DNA of 64,000 nt from NCBI GenBank assembly GCA_041398605.1, contig JAWKUK010000009.1, positions 124,001 to 188,000 of the forward strand. Reading direction: 5' to 3'. The position numbers and the translations under genes were made by a program. Shown in pieces: positions 1-9,970 of this stretch. The first letter of the stretch is position 1. The number at the start of each line of letters is the position of its first letter. A model generated the notes under the pieces. The model saw only the letters and a list, made by a program, of their open reading frames with translations. It searched no databases and was not told where the DNA came from. The DNA is from JAWKUK01 sp041398605. GTDB lineage: Bacteria > Planctomycetota > UBA1135 > GCA-002686595.

Positions 1-3000
1 CTCGCTCATCACGAGCACGGCGAAGCGCTCGATGACCGCCCCGTCCATACCGGACAGCGACACGTAATCGAACCGACCCCGCAGGTCCGTATAGCCGTCC
101 TTGTGGAAGCGGACGCGGCCGTCAGCGAGCTTCGCATAGACCTTGACGTAGGCCGCCGGCAACGGCGAGCCGTCCGTCGCCCGGCGCACCGAGACCTGAC
201 CGTAGCTCTCGAGGCCCTGGACCCGCAGGTCGTTCGCGTAGTACGCCTCGCTGCGCGTCACGCCGCCAGCGCGCACCTCGACGAGCACGTTGGCGCCTTG
301 GAACTCGACAGGCAGGTCGAACGCGAGTGTGTCCTGCCCCGCCGGCAACGCCACGACGTCCGTCCTGTTGGGCTTGATCGACGCGAAGGAGCCGACGCCC
401 GCCTGCATGAACGGGTTGGTCGAGAAGAGCAGCTCGATGTCCATCGGGCGATAGCGGACCTCCGCCGACGCGACGTTGGCATAGGTCAAGGAGACACGGC
501 GCGCCTCGACGTCGAGCTCGAGGGACGGCTCCGTCGCCGCGAGCGCGTCTAGCTGCTGGTCACGGCTCTCCGGATCGGTGACGCCTGCTGCGCCCGCGCC
601 TTGCGCTTCGTCGAGCTGCGCGAGGACCGCGCGGAAGCGCGCGCGCCACCGCTGGACCGGGTGATCGACGTAGGCCTCGGCGATCGAGCGGGCCGAGCTC
701 GGCTCAGCGGAATAGAACGCCATGTAGGCGCGCATGTAGTCGTACTGCAGCTTCGACTCGAGCGCCTCGGGGTCGACCGCGGCGAACATCGCCAACGCCT
801 CTTCAATACGGTCCTGCAGCAGCAGGTCGTACGAGAGCTGCATGCGGTCATCGCTGTCGAGCGCCGGCTTGTAGGCGAGGACCGCCATGAAGCTCTGGTA
901 CTGCCGCGCGAAGCTGGCGTTGAGGATGCGACGCTGCGGGCCGAAGCGGTGCGTGCGGCCGTTGACGAGCGGGTCGTACTCGAGGTGCTGGAACATCCTG
1001 CGCGACACAGGCTCGACCGTCACGAGCTGCGACTCCAACCACGGGCCTACGCGGCGGACGACATCGTCGCGGCGCTCCAGGTACTCGCGCGTCGCGCGCT
1101 CGTCCTGGTGCGAGAGCCCGTACGACCAGAGCGTGTCATCGAACTGGAACCGGCCGCGCAGGATCTCGAGCGTGCGCTCGAAGACCGCGCGGTCTTTCAT
1201 GCGCCACGCGATGCGGGACAGGTCGATGCGATGCAGGTTCTCCCGCAGCAAGTAGCCGTAGAGGGTCTCGACGTCCGCCATCTGCGAGACGTGCTCCCAC
1301 GACGTGGTGTCGATCGTCGACGGAGCATCGACGACATCGAGGGTCGCAGCGGTCGCGAATGCGAGCAGCACGCCGTCTTCGCCGACGTGCGCCGGATAGT
1401 GCCGGAAGTCCCCCGAGGACGGGAAGTAGAACGCGTACTCGAGCGATTGGCTGCCGTAGCCGCCGAGCGACACGGTGCGCCCCTTGGTCAAGAAGCCGCC
1501 GCGCACCGGCAGCGCGCCCTCCGGGATCTGCAGCAGCACCTCGACATCGATCGGCGTCGAGGTCGGGTTCGTCACGACGACGCGGCAGCCGTAGGGCACG
1601 CCCTTGATGAACTCACCGGTCACGAGCTTGTCGCGCTGGCGGCCGTTTTCGAACACAAATGGCTCGTCGAGGCGGAAGAAGTCCTCCCCGATCAGGATCG
1701 GGCTCGCGTCGTCCGCAGCTTTGACCTCTGTCAGCCCTTTGCGCGCCATCAGCAAGCGCGAGCCCGCCGTGAACACGATGCCCTGACCGCTCGCGTCCGT
1801 CTTGTGCGCCGCCGCCTCGAAGGGCAGGTCCAAGAGCGCGAGCGCGAGCAACATCTCGGTCGTGTTGCGCGTCGCCAGCGGGAACTGCGCGGACACAAAC
1901 GGCGCGCCCGAGCGCGACTCCGCGAAGTCGAGCCAAAACGGCGTCGGCGTGATGAGCTCCGCGTTGTGCGCCGCGCTCAAGACGCGCCAATAGTTGCGCT
2001 CAGCGAGCTCGGCGGTGTCGGGCAGCGCACGGAAGTAGCCGCGGTTCAGCGCCCGCCGCTCGAGATCGACCGCCTCGAGCATCGGTGCGGCAAGGGCGTC
2101 GTTGAACGCCTGGTCCTTGAGGACCTCCGCGCCAAGGAAGAAGTCCTGTGACGGCGCCGCTTCGGCGGATTCGCTCCTGACTTCGCCGAATGCGCCACCG
2201 CCTCCACCGACGCCGAGGCCCCTGAGGTCTGGGCCGCCCGGGCCCGGCGACGCGGGCCCCCCAGGGCTTTGCCCCGGCGCCGCGCTCGACTTCCGGCGCT
2301 CGCGGAGCGCGCCGCGGCCGAGCTCTTCGGCCTCCCGCGCGCGCTCGACGAGCGCGAGCGAGAGCCCTGCGCGGTCCGCATCGAGCGCATTGCCCGCCAT
2401 CACGGAATCGAAGTAAGTGCGCAGCGCGAACGTATCGGGCGGCAGCAGCTCGACGAGCTCGCGCACGTTGCGCGGCCCGGCGCCGTCGATATCGCGCAGC
2501 AACAGGATGCGCTCGAAGGTGTTCAGCTGCGCGAACGACCACGGCTCGAAGTAGCGCGCGAGGTCCGCGCCGAGCATCCAATCGTCGAGGAAGGTCTTGT
2601 CCGCCTTGTTCGCCAAGTAGGGCGCGACGACCGCCTGGAAGAACTCCGGGTCCTTCTCGCGCAAGAACACGTGCAGCTCATGGCACGCGAACTCCGAGTA
2701 CTTGGCCAGCTTCTCGTCCATCGAGAGCGACGGCCAGCGCAGCAGGAACTCGAACTTGGCGAGCTCTGCGTCGCCGCTGCGCGTAGTGAACAACTGGAAG
2801 ACGTCGTCGAGGCTGTCGTAGGTCTCGACGCCGGCGTTCGCAGCGTCGAAGAACGTGACCGATGCGCCCGCGTCCATGAACTCGATGCGGCGGTCCTCGA
2901 CGAAGTGCTTCGTCGGATCCAACATCGTGGCCAGGCGGCGATCACGCGGGACGAGCGACGCTTCGTCGCGCACGATCGTGCGCGAGACGGTCACGTCGTC

Positions 3001-6000
3001 GTCGACGGCGACGATGCGCACGACCGAGTGGTCGCCCAGGCTGGCCAGCGGCACCCGCACGAGCCCGCGCTCGTTCGGCACGAGGTTCAGCACGACTGAG
3101 GCCGTCTCCGGCAGGAAATCGAGGTTCGGTGAGCCCTGCGCGCGGCCGCCAGCGCGGCCGCCGGCGCGCCCCCCCAGCCCACCCGCCGCCCGTGCGGGGC
3201 TGGGAGCGCCGGAGAAATGTCCGCCTTCGCTGCCTTGACCTGCCAGCGCGTCATCAGTGGACTCGTCGATCGCCCACGGGTTGAGCAAGACGCCTGGGCG
3301 CGCGAGCATGTTGCCCGGGTAGCGCTTGGCTGAGCGCCGATCCAAGATGTAGCGGTACTCGTCGCTGATCTTGCGGCCGGACTCAAACTCGCTGAGCAAG
3401 GATGAGACGCTCTCGCCGCCGAGCTGATGCGCCCGACGCAGCGCGAGGCTCGCATGCGGATCGAACTCAGGGAGGTAGCGCGACGCCGTGATGTGCACCC
3501 GGGCTCGGCGGCTCGTCCCTGCGAGCTGCACGAGCAGCTCGTCGCCCCGGATTCCGGAATTGACGATGGCAAGGGGCAGCGGCTCGGAGAGCTCGAGCCG
3601 ACGCGTCTCGCCGAACGAGTCGCTCCCGACGCGCTTGCCGACGGTCACGCGGACGTCGAAGTCCTGGCCGGTCTCGAGGAGCCGCAGGCGATAGTCCCCC
3701 GGGGCAAGATCGCTGATCTCGACGTACCCGAGTTTGAGGCGCGCGAGCTCACGGCGATCGAACGCCGGCGCGTTGCCGCGCAGCTCGAGCAAAGAGATGA
3801 GGCTGGCGTCAAGCGCCGTCGCCTCGCCGTCGTAGGGCACACGCACGGTGTCGCCCGCGAGGACATGGATCTGCTGAGCCGCGCCCGACCGCAGCGCCGG
3901 CGAGAGGTCCCAACTCGTGCCGTTGCTGCCCACGCCCGAGACCTGCACCCGCTCGATCTCCGCGAGCGGCCCCAGCTCGACGCGGCCGCCGGCGTCGGTT
4001 TGCAGGGAGAAGCTGCGCGTGGAGCTGAAGTCGCGGTGCTTGACCTGCACGGTGAGCGCGCGCCCTGCGGCCGGCTCGCCGTTCTTGCCCCTGACCTCCA
4101 AGACATAGCCCGCAGAGGTACGGGAGAGGAGCGGGCTCTGGACCTCGTCCGTCGCGTCGATGCCGTTGATGTTGAACGCTGCGGCGGCGCTCGCGAGCTC
4201 GACGTCTTCGCCCTGCGAGAGGCTCTTGACCTTACCCCGCAGGGTGACGGTGAGGCTCCGTGTCCGCGGCGGTACGAGGATCTCGTGAACGGATTCGAGG
4301 TCGTCGGCGAGCGCGAAGCCGCGCACCGTCGAGGTCGACGTCACGCCGTCGAGGTCAGTCGCAGCGACCTCGAGGGTCGCCTCCTCCAGGAGCGCCACGC
4401 CCACGCGCTCGTCTGCAACGGAGAGCCGCGGGCGGACCACGAGCTGTGCCTTCTCGCCCGCGATCAGCGCCTCGCGCGCCACGAAGATGCCAGCTTCGAG
4501 CGCATACCGCTCGCGCTGGTGCTGGAACATCCCGAGCGAGCCCAGGTCCCCGTGCCGCAGGATGATCTGCCGCGCGCCGGGTTCATTGGTAAAGGGGATG
4601 ACGATCTCACCGCTCGCGTCTGCGGCGTACTCGCGACCAGCGAAGCGAATCGACGCGTCCTTCACGTGCTCACCCGCCTGGTCGAGCACGCGCAGGACAT
4701 GGCCAGCGGCGCCGACCCGCTCGACCGTCGTCAGGCCCCCCTTGCGAATGACCGCTCGGCTCGACATCCCGTTCCCGATGAACTCGACGACGTAGACGCC
4801 GGGCTTCGAGAGGCGCGGGAAGTCGAGGGTCCGGCGCACGCGGCGCAGCGGCGGCTCGTTGATCTCGATCGTCTGCTCTTCGTGTGCGATCAGGCCGTCG
4901 AGATCGAGCGAGGCGTCGATCTCCTTGATGCGCCCCTGGCCCTGCTGCGCTGCGTAGTAACCGAGCGTGTCGATCTCGAACACCTTGACGATCAAGGACC
5001 CGACATTCTTGACCTCGACGTCGATCGAGACCGGCGCGTCGGGCGCGTAGTCGCGCCGCTGGCCGCGTGGGAAGCTGATTTCGACGCGCTCTTTCAGCTG
5101 CTCGAAGTAAGCCGGGTCGTTCAACAACGTGTACCAACGCTCGGCGTCGGGGGCGCCTGCGAGGATCTTCGCCTCGGCAAAGATGCGCTGCACGTATTCG
5201 CGGCGCAGGACCCCGACGAAGCGGTCGAACGAGTCGAGCGGCACGAAGAGGTGCCCGAGGTACTCGCGCACGAGGGGCTCATCGTCCTGGATCGCTTCGA
5301 GCCCCGTCGACCACGAGTCGCCCAGCGAAACAGAGGGCTTGCCGCGCAGGAACGCGGGCTCCATGTAGCCCTGCTGGCGCGCGACGCGCAGGTAGGCCAG
5401 CAGGCGCTGCGCGTCGAGCGTGCCACGCTCGAGGTCGAGCGCGAGTCGGTGGTAGGCCACGTGCGCCTTCAGCCCGTCGAAGGCGGGCGCGAGGCGCGCG
5501 ACGAACCGCTCGAGCCGCTCGAGGTGTGCGGCCTGCACCGCGATGTCCCGCAGGTCCTCGTCCGCGGCCGGCGCGAGGCGGGTCAGATAGGCATTGATGA
5601 AGTTCGAGTCAGCGAGCAGCTCGGGGCGCGCGCCGAGGCACTCCTCGAGCTGCGCAAGCAGCAGCAGCTGGTGTACGGGGCGGCCGCCGAAGCCCTTGGT
5701 CTTCTCGAACCCGAGCTCGCGGATCACGAGCTGCGTCAGCCCCGGGACATCGGGTCGGTCGATCCTGGAGAGGAGGTCCGTCACCTGGGCGTCGGTGAGG
5801 TCGCGCGCCACGAGGGCCGCGAGGGCGTGGTCCTCGACGTCGCGGATGGAGCGCTCGCCATGGCCGACGATGCCGCGGAGCCACGCCTCGCGCTGGACGC
5901 CGGACTGCGCGAGCGCCGTCGGCAAGTTCGGGGTCGCTCCCGGCACGACGCGGCTCTGGTCGAAGCGCAGGCCGAAGCGCTTGACCAGGTACGTGTAGGA

Positions 6001-6354
6001 GCCAGCGGGGTCCTGCTTGTAGCGCAGCAGCGCCTGGCGCAGCTCGATCGTGTCCTGCTGCGAACCGCCTTTGCCGTGCCGTTGACGCCACGCCGTCAGG
6101 AGCGGCTCGACGGCGTCGTAGCGCCCCTCGTGCTGCGCGAGCAGGCACGAGTAGAAGTAGTGCTCCGGTGACCCCGGGATCAGTTGCTCGAGCGCCTTGG
6201 CCCGGTCTGCCGCGAGCGCGAAGGTCTCCTCGAAGCCGATGGCCGTCCCCTGGCCTTGAGCGCTGGCGGTCATGAGCAAAGGCAGCGCGAGCGCGAGCGG
6301 CGCGCGCATGTGGCCTAGGAGAGTGGCGGAGTCGGGGGCGGTCGGAGAGTTCAT
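1..6354 (-). CDS. Giant secreted protein, possibly macroglobulin-like, C-terminus cut by window edge
   Basis: One frame stays open for 2118 codons from the ATG at 6354 to the left edge, so the stop lies outside the window. The start has GGGGA eight bases upstream. An in-frame ATG at 6309 gives a cleaner signal peptide (MRAPLALALPLLMTASAQG) and is the alternative start. Either way the protein is exported. Residues about 60-420 look alpha-helical. Residues about 430-700 look like beta-sandwich modules of the macroglobulin kind (segments such as VSIDVEVKNVGSLIVKVFEI and KPGVYVVEFIGNG). Two Gly/Pro-rich low-complexity linkers lie near residues 1047-1074 and 1355-1392. The last 70 residues resemble a carboxypeptidase-regulatory-like fold (YVKVYAKLADGRVRFHKDGY). 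No thioester CGEQ motif was seen. The macroglobulin relationship is an inference from pattern; reading frame and export are seen directly. Confidence 0.75.
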   Translation of the reverse strand, partial: MNSPTAPDSATLLGHMRAPLALALPLLMTASAQGQGTAIGFEETFALAADRAKALEQLIPGSPEHYFYSCLLAQHEGRYDAVEPLLTAWRQRHGKGGSQQDTIELRQALLRYKQDPAGSYTYLVKRFGLRFDQSRVVPGATPNLPTALAQSGVQREAWLRGIVGHGERSIRDVEDHALAALVARDLTDAQVTDLLSRIDRPDVPGLTQLVIRELGFEKTKGFGGRPVHQLLLLAQLEECLGARPELLADSNFINAYLTRLAPAADEDLRDIAVQAAHLERLERFVARLAPAFDGLKAHVAYHRLALDLERGTLDAQRLLAYLRVARQQGYMEPAFLRGKPSVSLGDSWSTGLEAIQDDEPLVREYLGHLFVPLDSFDRFVGVLRREYVQRIFAEAKILAGAPDAERWYTLLNDPAYFEQLKERVEISFPRGQRRDYAPDAPVSIDVEVKNVGSLIVKVFEIDTLGYYAAQQGQGRIKEIDASLDLDGLIAHEEQTIEINEPPLRRVRRTLDFPRLSKPGVYVVEFIGNGMSSRAVIRKGGLTTVERVGAAGHVLRVLDQAGEHVKDASIRFAGREYAADASGEIVIPFTNEPGARQIILRHGDLGSLGMFQHQRERYALEAGIFVAREALIAGEKAQLVVRPRLSVADERVGVALLEEATLEVAATDLDGVTSTSTVRGFALADDLESVHEILVPPRTRSLTVTLRGKVKSLSQGEDVELASAAAAFNINGIDATDEVQSPLLSRTSAGYVLEVRGKNGEPAAGRALTVQVKHRDFSSTRSFSLQTDAGGRVELGPLAEIERVQVSGVGSNGTSWDLSPALRSGAAQQIHVLAGDTVRVPYDGEATALDASLISLLELRGNAPAFDRRELARLKLGYVEISDLAPGDYRLRLLETGQDFDVRVTVGKRVGSDSFGETRRLELSEPLPLAIVNSGIRGDELLVQLAGTSRRARVHITASRYLPEFDPHASLALRRAHQLGGESVSSLLSEFESGRKISDEYRYILDRRSAKRYPGNMLARPGVLLNPWAIDESTDDALAGQGSEGGHFSGAPSPARAAGGLGGRAGGRAGGRAQGSPNLDFLPETASVVLNLVPNERGLVRVPLASLGDHSVVRIVAVDDDVTVSRTIVRDEASLVPRDRRLATMLDPTKHFVEDRRIEFMDAGASVTFFDAANAGVETYDSLDDVFQLFTTRSGDAELAKFEFLLRWPSLSMDEKLAKYSEFACHELHVFLREKDPEFFQAVVAPYLANKADKTFLDDWMLGADLARYFEPWSFAQLNTFERILLLRDIDGAGPRNVRELVELLPPDTFALRTYFDSVMAGNALDADRAGLSLALVERAREAEELGRGALRERRKSSAAPGQSPGGPASPGPGGPDLRGLGVGGGGGAFGEVRSESAEAAPSQDFFLGAEVLKDQAFNDALAAPMLEAVDLERRALNRGYFRALPDTAELAERNYWRVLSAAHNAELITPTPFWLDFAESRSGAPFVSAQFPLATRNTTEMLLALALLDLPFEAAAHKTDASGQGIVFTAGSRLLMARKGLTEVKAADDASPILIGEDFFRLDEPFVFENGRQRDKLVTGEFIKGVPYGCRVVVTNPTSTPIDVEVLLQIPEGALPVRGGFLTKGRTVSLGGYGSQSLEYAFYFPSSGDFRHYPAHVGEDGVLLAFATAATLDVVDAPSTIDTTSWEHVSQMADVETLYGYLLRENLHRIDLSRIAWRMKDRAVFERTLEILRGRFQFDDTLWSYGLSHQDERATREYLERRDDVVRRVGPWLESQLVTVEPVSRRMFQHLEYDPLVNGRTHRFGPQRRILNASFARQYQSFMAVLAYKPALDSDDRMQLSYDLLLQDRIEEALAMFAAVDPEALESKLQYDYMRAYMAFYSAEPSSARSIAEAYVDHPVQRWRARFRAVLAQLDEAQGAGAAGVTDPESRDQQLDALAATEPSLELDVEARRVSLTYANVASAEVRYRPMDIELLFSTNPFMQAGVGSFASIKPNRTDVVALPAGQDTLAFDLPVEFQGANVLVEVRAGGVTRSEAYYANDLRVQGLESYGQVSVRRATDGSPLPAAYVKVYAKLADGRVRFHKDGYTDLRGRFDYVSLSGMDGAVIERFAVLVMSE

Positions 6355-6591
6355 GGGCGATGTCCCCGCAGCGAGCGGGAGAGTGTCTTCGGAGTGGCGG
6401 GCCGGATACGAGCGAGCGGGCGTGAACTTAGGCTGAACATCGGCCAAATCACCGCGTTCCTGGCGCCCGGAACGGAGTCACGCGACGTCCAACGGCGTCG
6501 GCGGCGCGGGAATTGGCCGAGAAGCGCACTTTTTGCGCTCGGGCCCCTCAGGCGCGCCTCGGGTCTGTCTCCGGCGTCCCGCCGACCGCGC

Positions 6592-7680
6592 TCAGCGCGA
6601 GGGGAGGAGGGCGCGGAGCGCCTCGGCCAGCTCGCGCGTGTACCGCGCGGCGGCCTCTGCGCGCAGGTGGTAGGGGTTCTCGACCTCGCCGCGGGCGAAC
6701 AGACTGGGGCCGCCGGGCAAGAGGTGCACGCGGGGGTGGCGCGCGGCGAGCTCGGTGAGGAACGCCTCCGTCGCCGCGATGACCGCGGCGTGCTCAGGCA
6801 CTGCGGCGAGGGCGTCCCAGTGCGGCGCGCTGACGAAGACGAGGTCGAAGCCGTGGGCCTCGGCCTGGGCGACGAGCGCGGCGGCAGCGGCCCGCTGGTC
6901 CTGCGGCACCGCCCATGCCTGACCAGCCTGACCAGCTTGCCCCGCCTGCCCTGCCTGCCCTGCCAGCGCGGCCAACTCAGGCCTGACGGTGCGCTCCAAG
7001 AACGCCTCGGGGTTCGCCCAGCGCGCCTCCTCCTCGCCGATGGCCATCGTGCCATCGAGCGCGATCGCGGGGCGCTCCGGGACGCCCAATGGCCCGCCAC
7101 GCAGCGCGCGCGCGAACGCCGCGTGCTGGGTATAGAGCGGCAGCCAATGGGCCAGCGCGTACTCGCCCAGCTCCCGCCAAGCGAGCGCGCGCTGCGGCGC
7201 GCGCGCCCGCCAGTACCCCGGCTCCAGCGGCAGCTGCGCGAGGTCGATCCCCGAGGCATGCAGCCACCACGTGCGCGCGCCGTGGACGGCGACCACGAGC
7301 TCCGGCGCGGGGTGCTGCCTCAGGTACTCGTCCAGGGTCCAGGCGCTGCCTGCGACCTCGAAGCGGCCGAACGTCGCGAGGTTCGACGCTGACCGGCCGA
7401 GCGCCTCCCCGAGCACGCCGGCGTCGACGCCGAACGCGGCGCTGCTGTCGCCGAGCACGAGCACCTCGGCTGCGCGCTCGCGCAGGACCTCGAACTTCGT
7501 CCCGATGATGCGGCGGTCCGGCGAGAGCCACGGCGGGTTCGAGCGCGCGTTGGCCACGACGTTGCCCAGGACGACGAGCGCGACCGCGACCGACGCTGCG
7601 ACGGCGACGCTCGCCTTGGACGCGGCGCGCGGCGCTTCGCCCGCGAGGCGCTCCTCTGGTGTTCGCTTGGTGCTGGACAT
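6592..7680 (-). CDS. AlgJ-like SGNH-fold protein, partner of the adjacent MBOAT protein
   Basis: 362 residues with one N-terminal membrane segment (about residues 24-42, VAVAASVAVALVVLGNVV), which would place the rest in the periplasm. It carries the SGNH block I as VLVLGDSSAAFG, followed by AVHGARTWWLHASG and a C-terminal ENPYHLRAEAA segment that supplies the late Asn/His region. Proteins of this type work beside MBOAT acyltransferases in O-acetylating exported polysaccharides such as alginate. The MBOAT gene lies directly upstream on the same strand with a 21-base gap, so the two are probably co-transcribed. An insert of five Gly-Gln-Ala triplets near residue 240 is unusual for the family. 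The role in polysaccharide acetylation is inferred from motif and context; the polymer is unknown. Confidence 0.8.
   Translation of the reverse strand: MSSTKRTPEERLAGEAPRAASKASVAVAASVAVALVVLGNVVANARSNPPWLSPDRRIIGTKFEVLRERAAEVLVLGDSSAAFGVDAGVLGEALGRSASNLATFGRFEVAGSAWTLDEYLRQHPAPELVVAVHGARTWWLHASGIDLAQLPLEPGYWRARAPQRALAWRELGEYALAHWLPLYTQHAAFARALRGGPLGVPERPAIALDGTMAIGEEEARWANPEAFLERTVRPELAALAGQAGQAGQAGQAGQAWAVPQDQRAAAAALVAQAEAHGFDLVFVSAPHWDALAAVPEHAAVIAATEAFLTELAARHPRVHLLPGGPSLFARGEVENPYHLRAEAAARYTRELAEALRALLPSR
6918..6963 (-). repeat. Nine-base coding repeat encoding (Gly-Gln-Ala)5
   Basis: Five tandem nine-base units inside the AlgJ-like gene encode GQAGQAGQAGQAGQA. The units are nearly identical at DNA level, and copy-number change would keep the reading frame. 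It probably forms a flexible surface loop. Confidence 0.8.
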
Positions 7681-7701
7681 CGCTCGACGGCCGCCTTGAG
7701 C

Positions 7702-9118
7702 TCAGAACTGGAAGTAGAAGAACTCGACGGGCTCGCGCACGCCGAAGACGAACATCGCGAGGACGAGCGCGCCGACCAGCAACCCGCGCAGGACGACGGG
7801 CAAGCGCAGCGCGACCAGCAAGTCGCGCGAGACGTGCTGCGCGAGCTGCATCACGACGAGGGGCCAGGTGTAGAACGCGAGGTCCGCGAAGCCCTTGGCC
7901 GCGCGCGGCGTCAGCTCGAGCGATTGGGCCGCGAACATGGTCATGAACTGCGTCACCGACACGCAGCGCACGATCGCCATGCCGAGCAACATGAGCGGCC
8001 AAAACAGCACGATGCGGGTCCACTCGCCGACGAGCGTGAGCGCTTCGTCGCTGCCGCCGCCGCGCCAATCGCGCCACATCCGCTCGCCGACCAGGAGGAC
8101 GCCGTGGTACGAGCCCCAGAGCACGTACGGCCACGCCGCCCCGTGCCAGAGGCCGCCGAGGGCCATCGTCGTGAACAGGTTCCGGTAGAGCTTCCAGCGC
8201 CCGCCGCGGTTGCCGCCGAGGGGCACGTACAGGTAATCGCGGAGCCACGTCGACAGCGAGACGTGCCAGCGCCGCCAGAAGTCCGCCGGCCCCGTCGCGA
8301 GGTACGGCAGGCGGAAGTTCAGCATGAACTCGAAGCCCATCAGCTTCGCGAGGCCGCGCGCGATGTCCGAGTAGCCCGAGAAGTCACAATAGATGTGCAC
8401 GGTGAAGCCGAGCACGCCGAGCAAGGGCTCCAGCCCGTGCGCGCCTTGCCAGCCCGCGAAGATCGGGTTCGCGACGAGGGCCGCCTGGTCTGCGATGACG
8501 GTCTTCTTGAAGTAGCCCCAGACGAGCAACCAGAGGCCGGCCTCGACGGCGCCGGCGGTGATCCGCCGCGGCGCCTCGATCTGCGGCAAGAGCTGCTTTG
8601 CGCGCTCGATCGGGCCGGCGACTAGCTGTGGGAAGAACGCGACGAAGAGCGAGAACGACAGCAGGTCGCGCGTCGCAGGCATGCGCCGCCGGTACACGTC
8701 GATCGTGTAGGACAGCGTCTGGAACGTATAGAATGAGATCCCTACGGGCAGGACGAGCGCGAGCGTCGGCAGGTGCGGCTCGAAGCCCATTTGCCGGATG
8801 AGGCTCGCGGTGCTGTCGAGGAAGAACCCGCAGTACTTGAAGAACCCGAGCATGCCCAGGTTCGAAACGACCGAGACGCCGAGCAGCCGCTTGCGCGCGC
8901 GCGTCCTCGGTGCCTTCCACGCGTCGCGCGACGACATAGTCGATCGCCGTAGACAGCGCGAGGAGGCCGAGGAAGCGCCAGTCCCAATAGCCGTAGAAGA
9001 CCCAGCTCGCCGCGAGCAGCCACGCGTTCTGCGCGCGGTAGCGCCGCGCACCCAATGCGAGGTACCCCGCGTAGACGAGCGCGAAGAAGACGGGGAAGAC
9101 CCAGGAATTGAACTGCAT
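7702..9118 (-). CDS. MBOAT-family O-acyltransferase (AlgI-like), interrupted by a frameshift
   Basis: Polytopic membrane acyltransferase that moves acyl groups across the membrane to a secreted polymer, working with the AlgJ-like protein downstream. The N-terminus starts at the ATG at 9118 (MQFNSWVFPVFFALVYAGYL) and runs to about IDYVVARRVEGTED. The family continues with RKRLLGVSVVSNLGMLGFFK, but that lies in another frame. The switch falls in the GC-dinucleotide run at 8893-8903, where restoring one GC would join the two parts. Downstream, the MBOAT hallmarks are intact: VGISFYTFQTLSYTIDVYR, FWRRWHVSLSTWLRDYLYVP and the catalytic His in GGLWHGAAW. The joined length of about 470 residues is normal for AlgI. 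Either this is a recent slippage mutation or an assembly error; the family call is firm. Confidence 0.85.
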
Positions 9119-9264
9119 CTCGGCGTCGAACCGCGCATTGCCTGCGCGCAGTGGCGCCGCGGCGCGTGGGGAATCCTACCCCCATGCAACACGGCGCGCC
9201 GGGTGGATCCGACGCGCCGCGTGCAGCCCATCGCTGGGCATCCTTCGCAAGGGGGGTTGTTCGT

Positions 9265-9714
9265 TCAGCTCGTGAGCTTCGCCGCGAGCGCGTCGAGGTC
9301 GACGGCGCGGAGCTCGTTCTGGGTGATGCGGCCCATCATCTCGAAGCGCTTGCGCTCCGCTGCGTCGCCCATCTCTGCCGAGGCGCCCGCCGGCAGCCGC
9401 TTGGGGAGGCGCTTGAACTCACCGGCGCGACGTACGACCGCAGCCAGGTTTTCGGGGAGGCCTTCGGGCAGCGCCTCGCGGCGCTCGAGCGCCTTGCGCG
9501 CCCGGCGGCACACGTCGAGCGTGCTCGTCAAGTTCGACTTGATCCGCGTGAGTCGATCGAGGTCCGGCTGCGGACCTGACAGCGACCGATCCACCTTGGC
9601 ATTCGCGACTTCGAGGACCGCGATCAAGCAGTTCAGCTTGCGCATGAGGCGCTCGCGGTACTCGGGCGAGTCGAGGTCGGATTCCTTGAAGGGCTGCTGC
9701 GGTTCGTCGGACAT
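9265..9714 (-). CDS. Hypothetical small helical protein
   Basis: 149 residues starting MSDEPQQPFKESDLDSPEYR. It is highly charged and predicted mainly alpha-helical, with no signal peptide and no membrane segment, so it is probably cytoplasmic. A Leu/Ile-rich stretch (LMRKLNCLIAVLEVANAKVD) could form a coiled coil. No family was recognised. It lies between the RseB-like lipoprotein and the MBOAT gene on the same strand but is separated from the former by about 256 bases, so it is probably its own transcription unit. Amino-acid composition and lack of a better overlapping frame support it as real. Confidence 0.6.
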   Translation of the reverse strand: MSDEPQQPFKESDLDSPEYRERLMRKLNCLIAVLEVANAKVDRSLSGPQPDLDRLTRIKSNLTSTLDVCRRARKALERREALPEGLPENLAAVVRRAGEFKRLPKRLPAGASAEMGDAAERKRFEMMGRITQNELRAVDLDALAAKLTS

Positions 9715-9970
9715 GGGTGCGGTGTTTGGGCTAGCGACACGCGGCGGCGCGTCGTCACCTCAATCTACCCCGCTCTCGGGGCGGCGGAGGAATGAGGACG
9801 ATTCCGCGGTGTTGACTCAAAATGGGGCATCGATCCACCGAGAGTCGTTCGTCGGACGGACGAATGTAGGCCGAGGTCGGGGCGCCCCCCACGGCGAGTC
9901 GGTCCGAATCCAGGCGCCGTCCCACCGCCCCTCTGCACACGAGGGCGGACGGCGATGCAGCGCGCCGCCG

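Noticed and set aside
3427..6171. Long plus-strand open frame of 914 codons, and similar ones at 601-2151 and 2269-3099
   Set aside because: These are antisense to the giant secreted-protein gene. They are Arg/Glu/Asp-rich with no domain pattern, a usual by-product of high GC at third codon positions.
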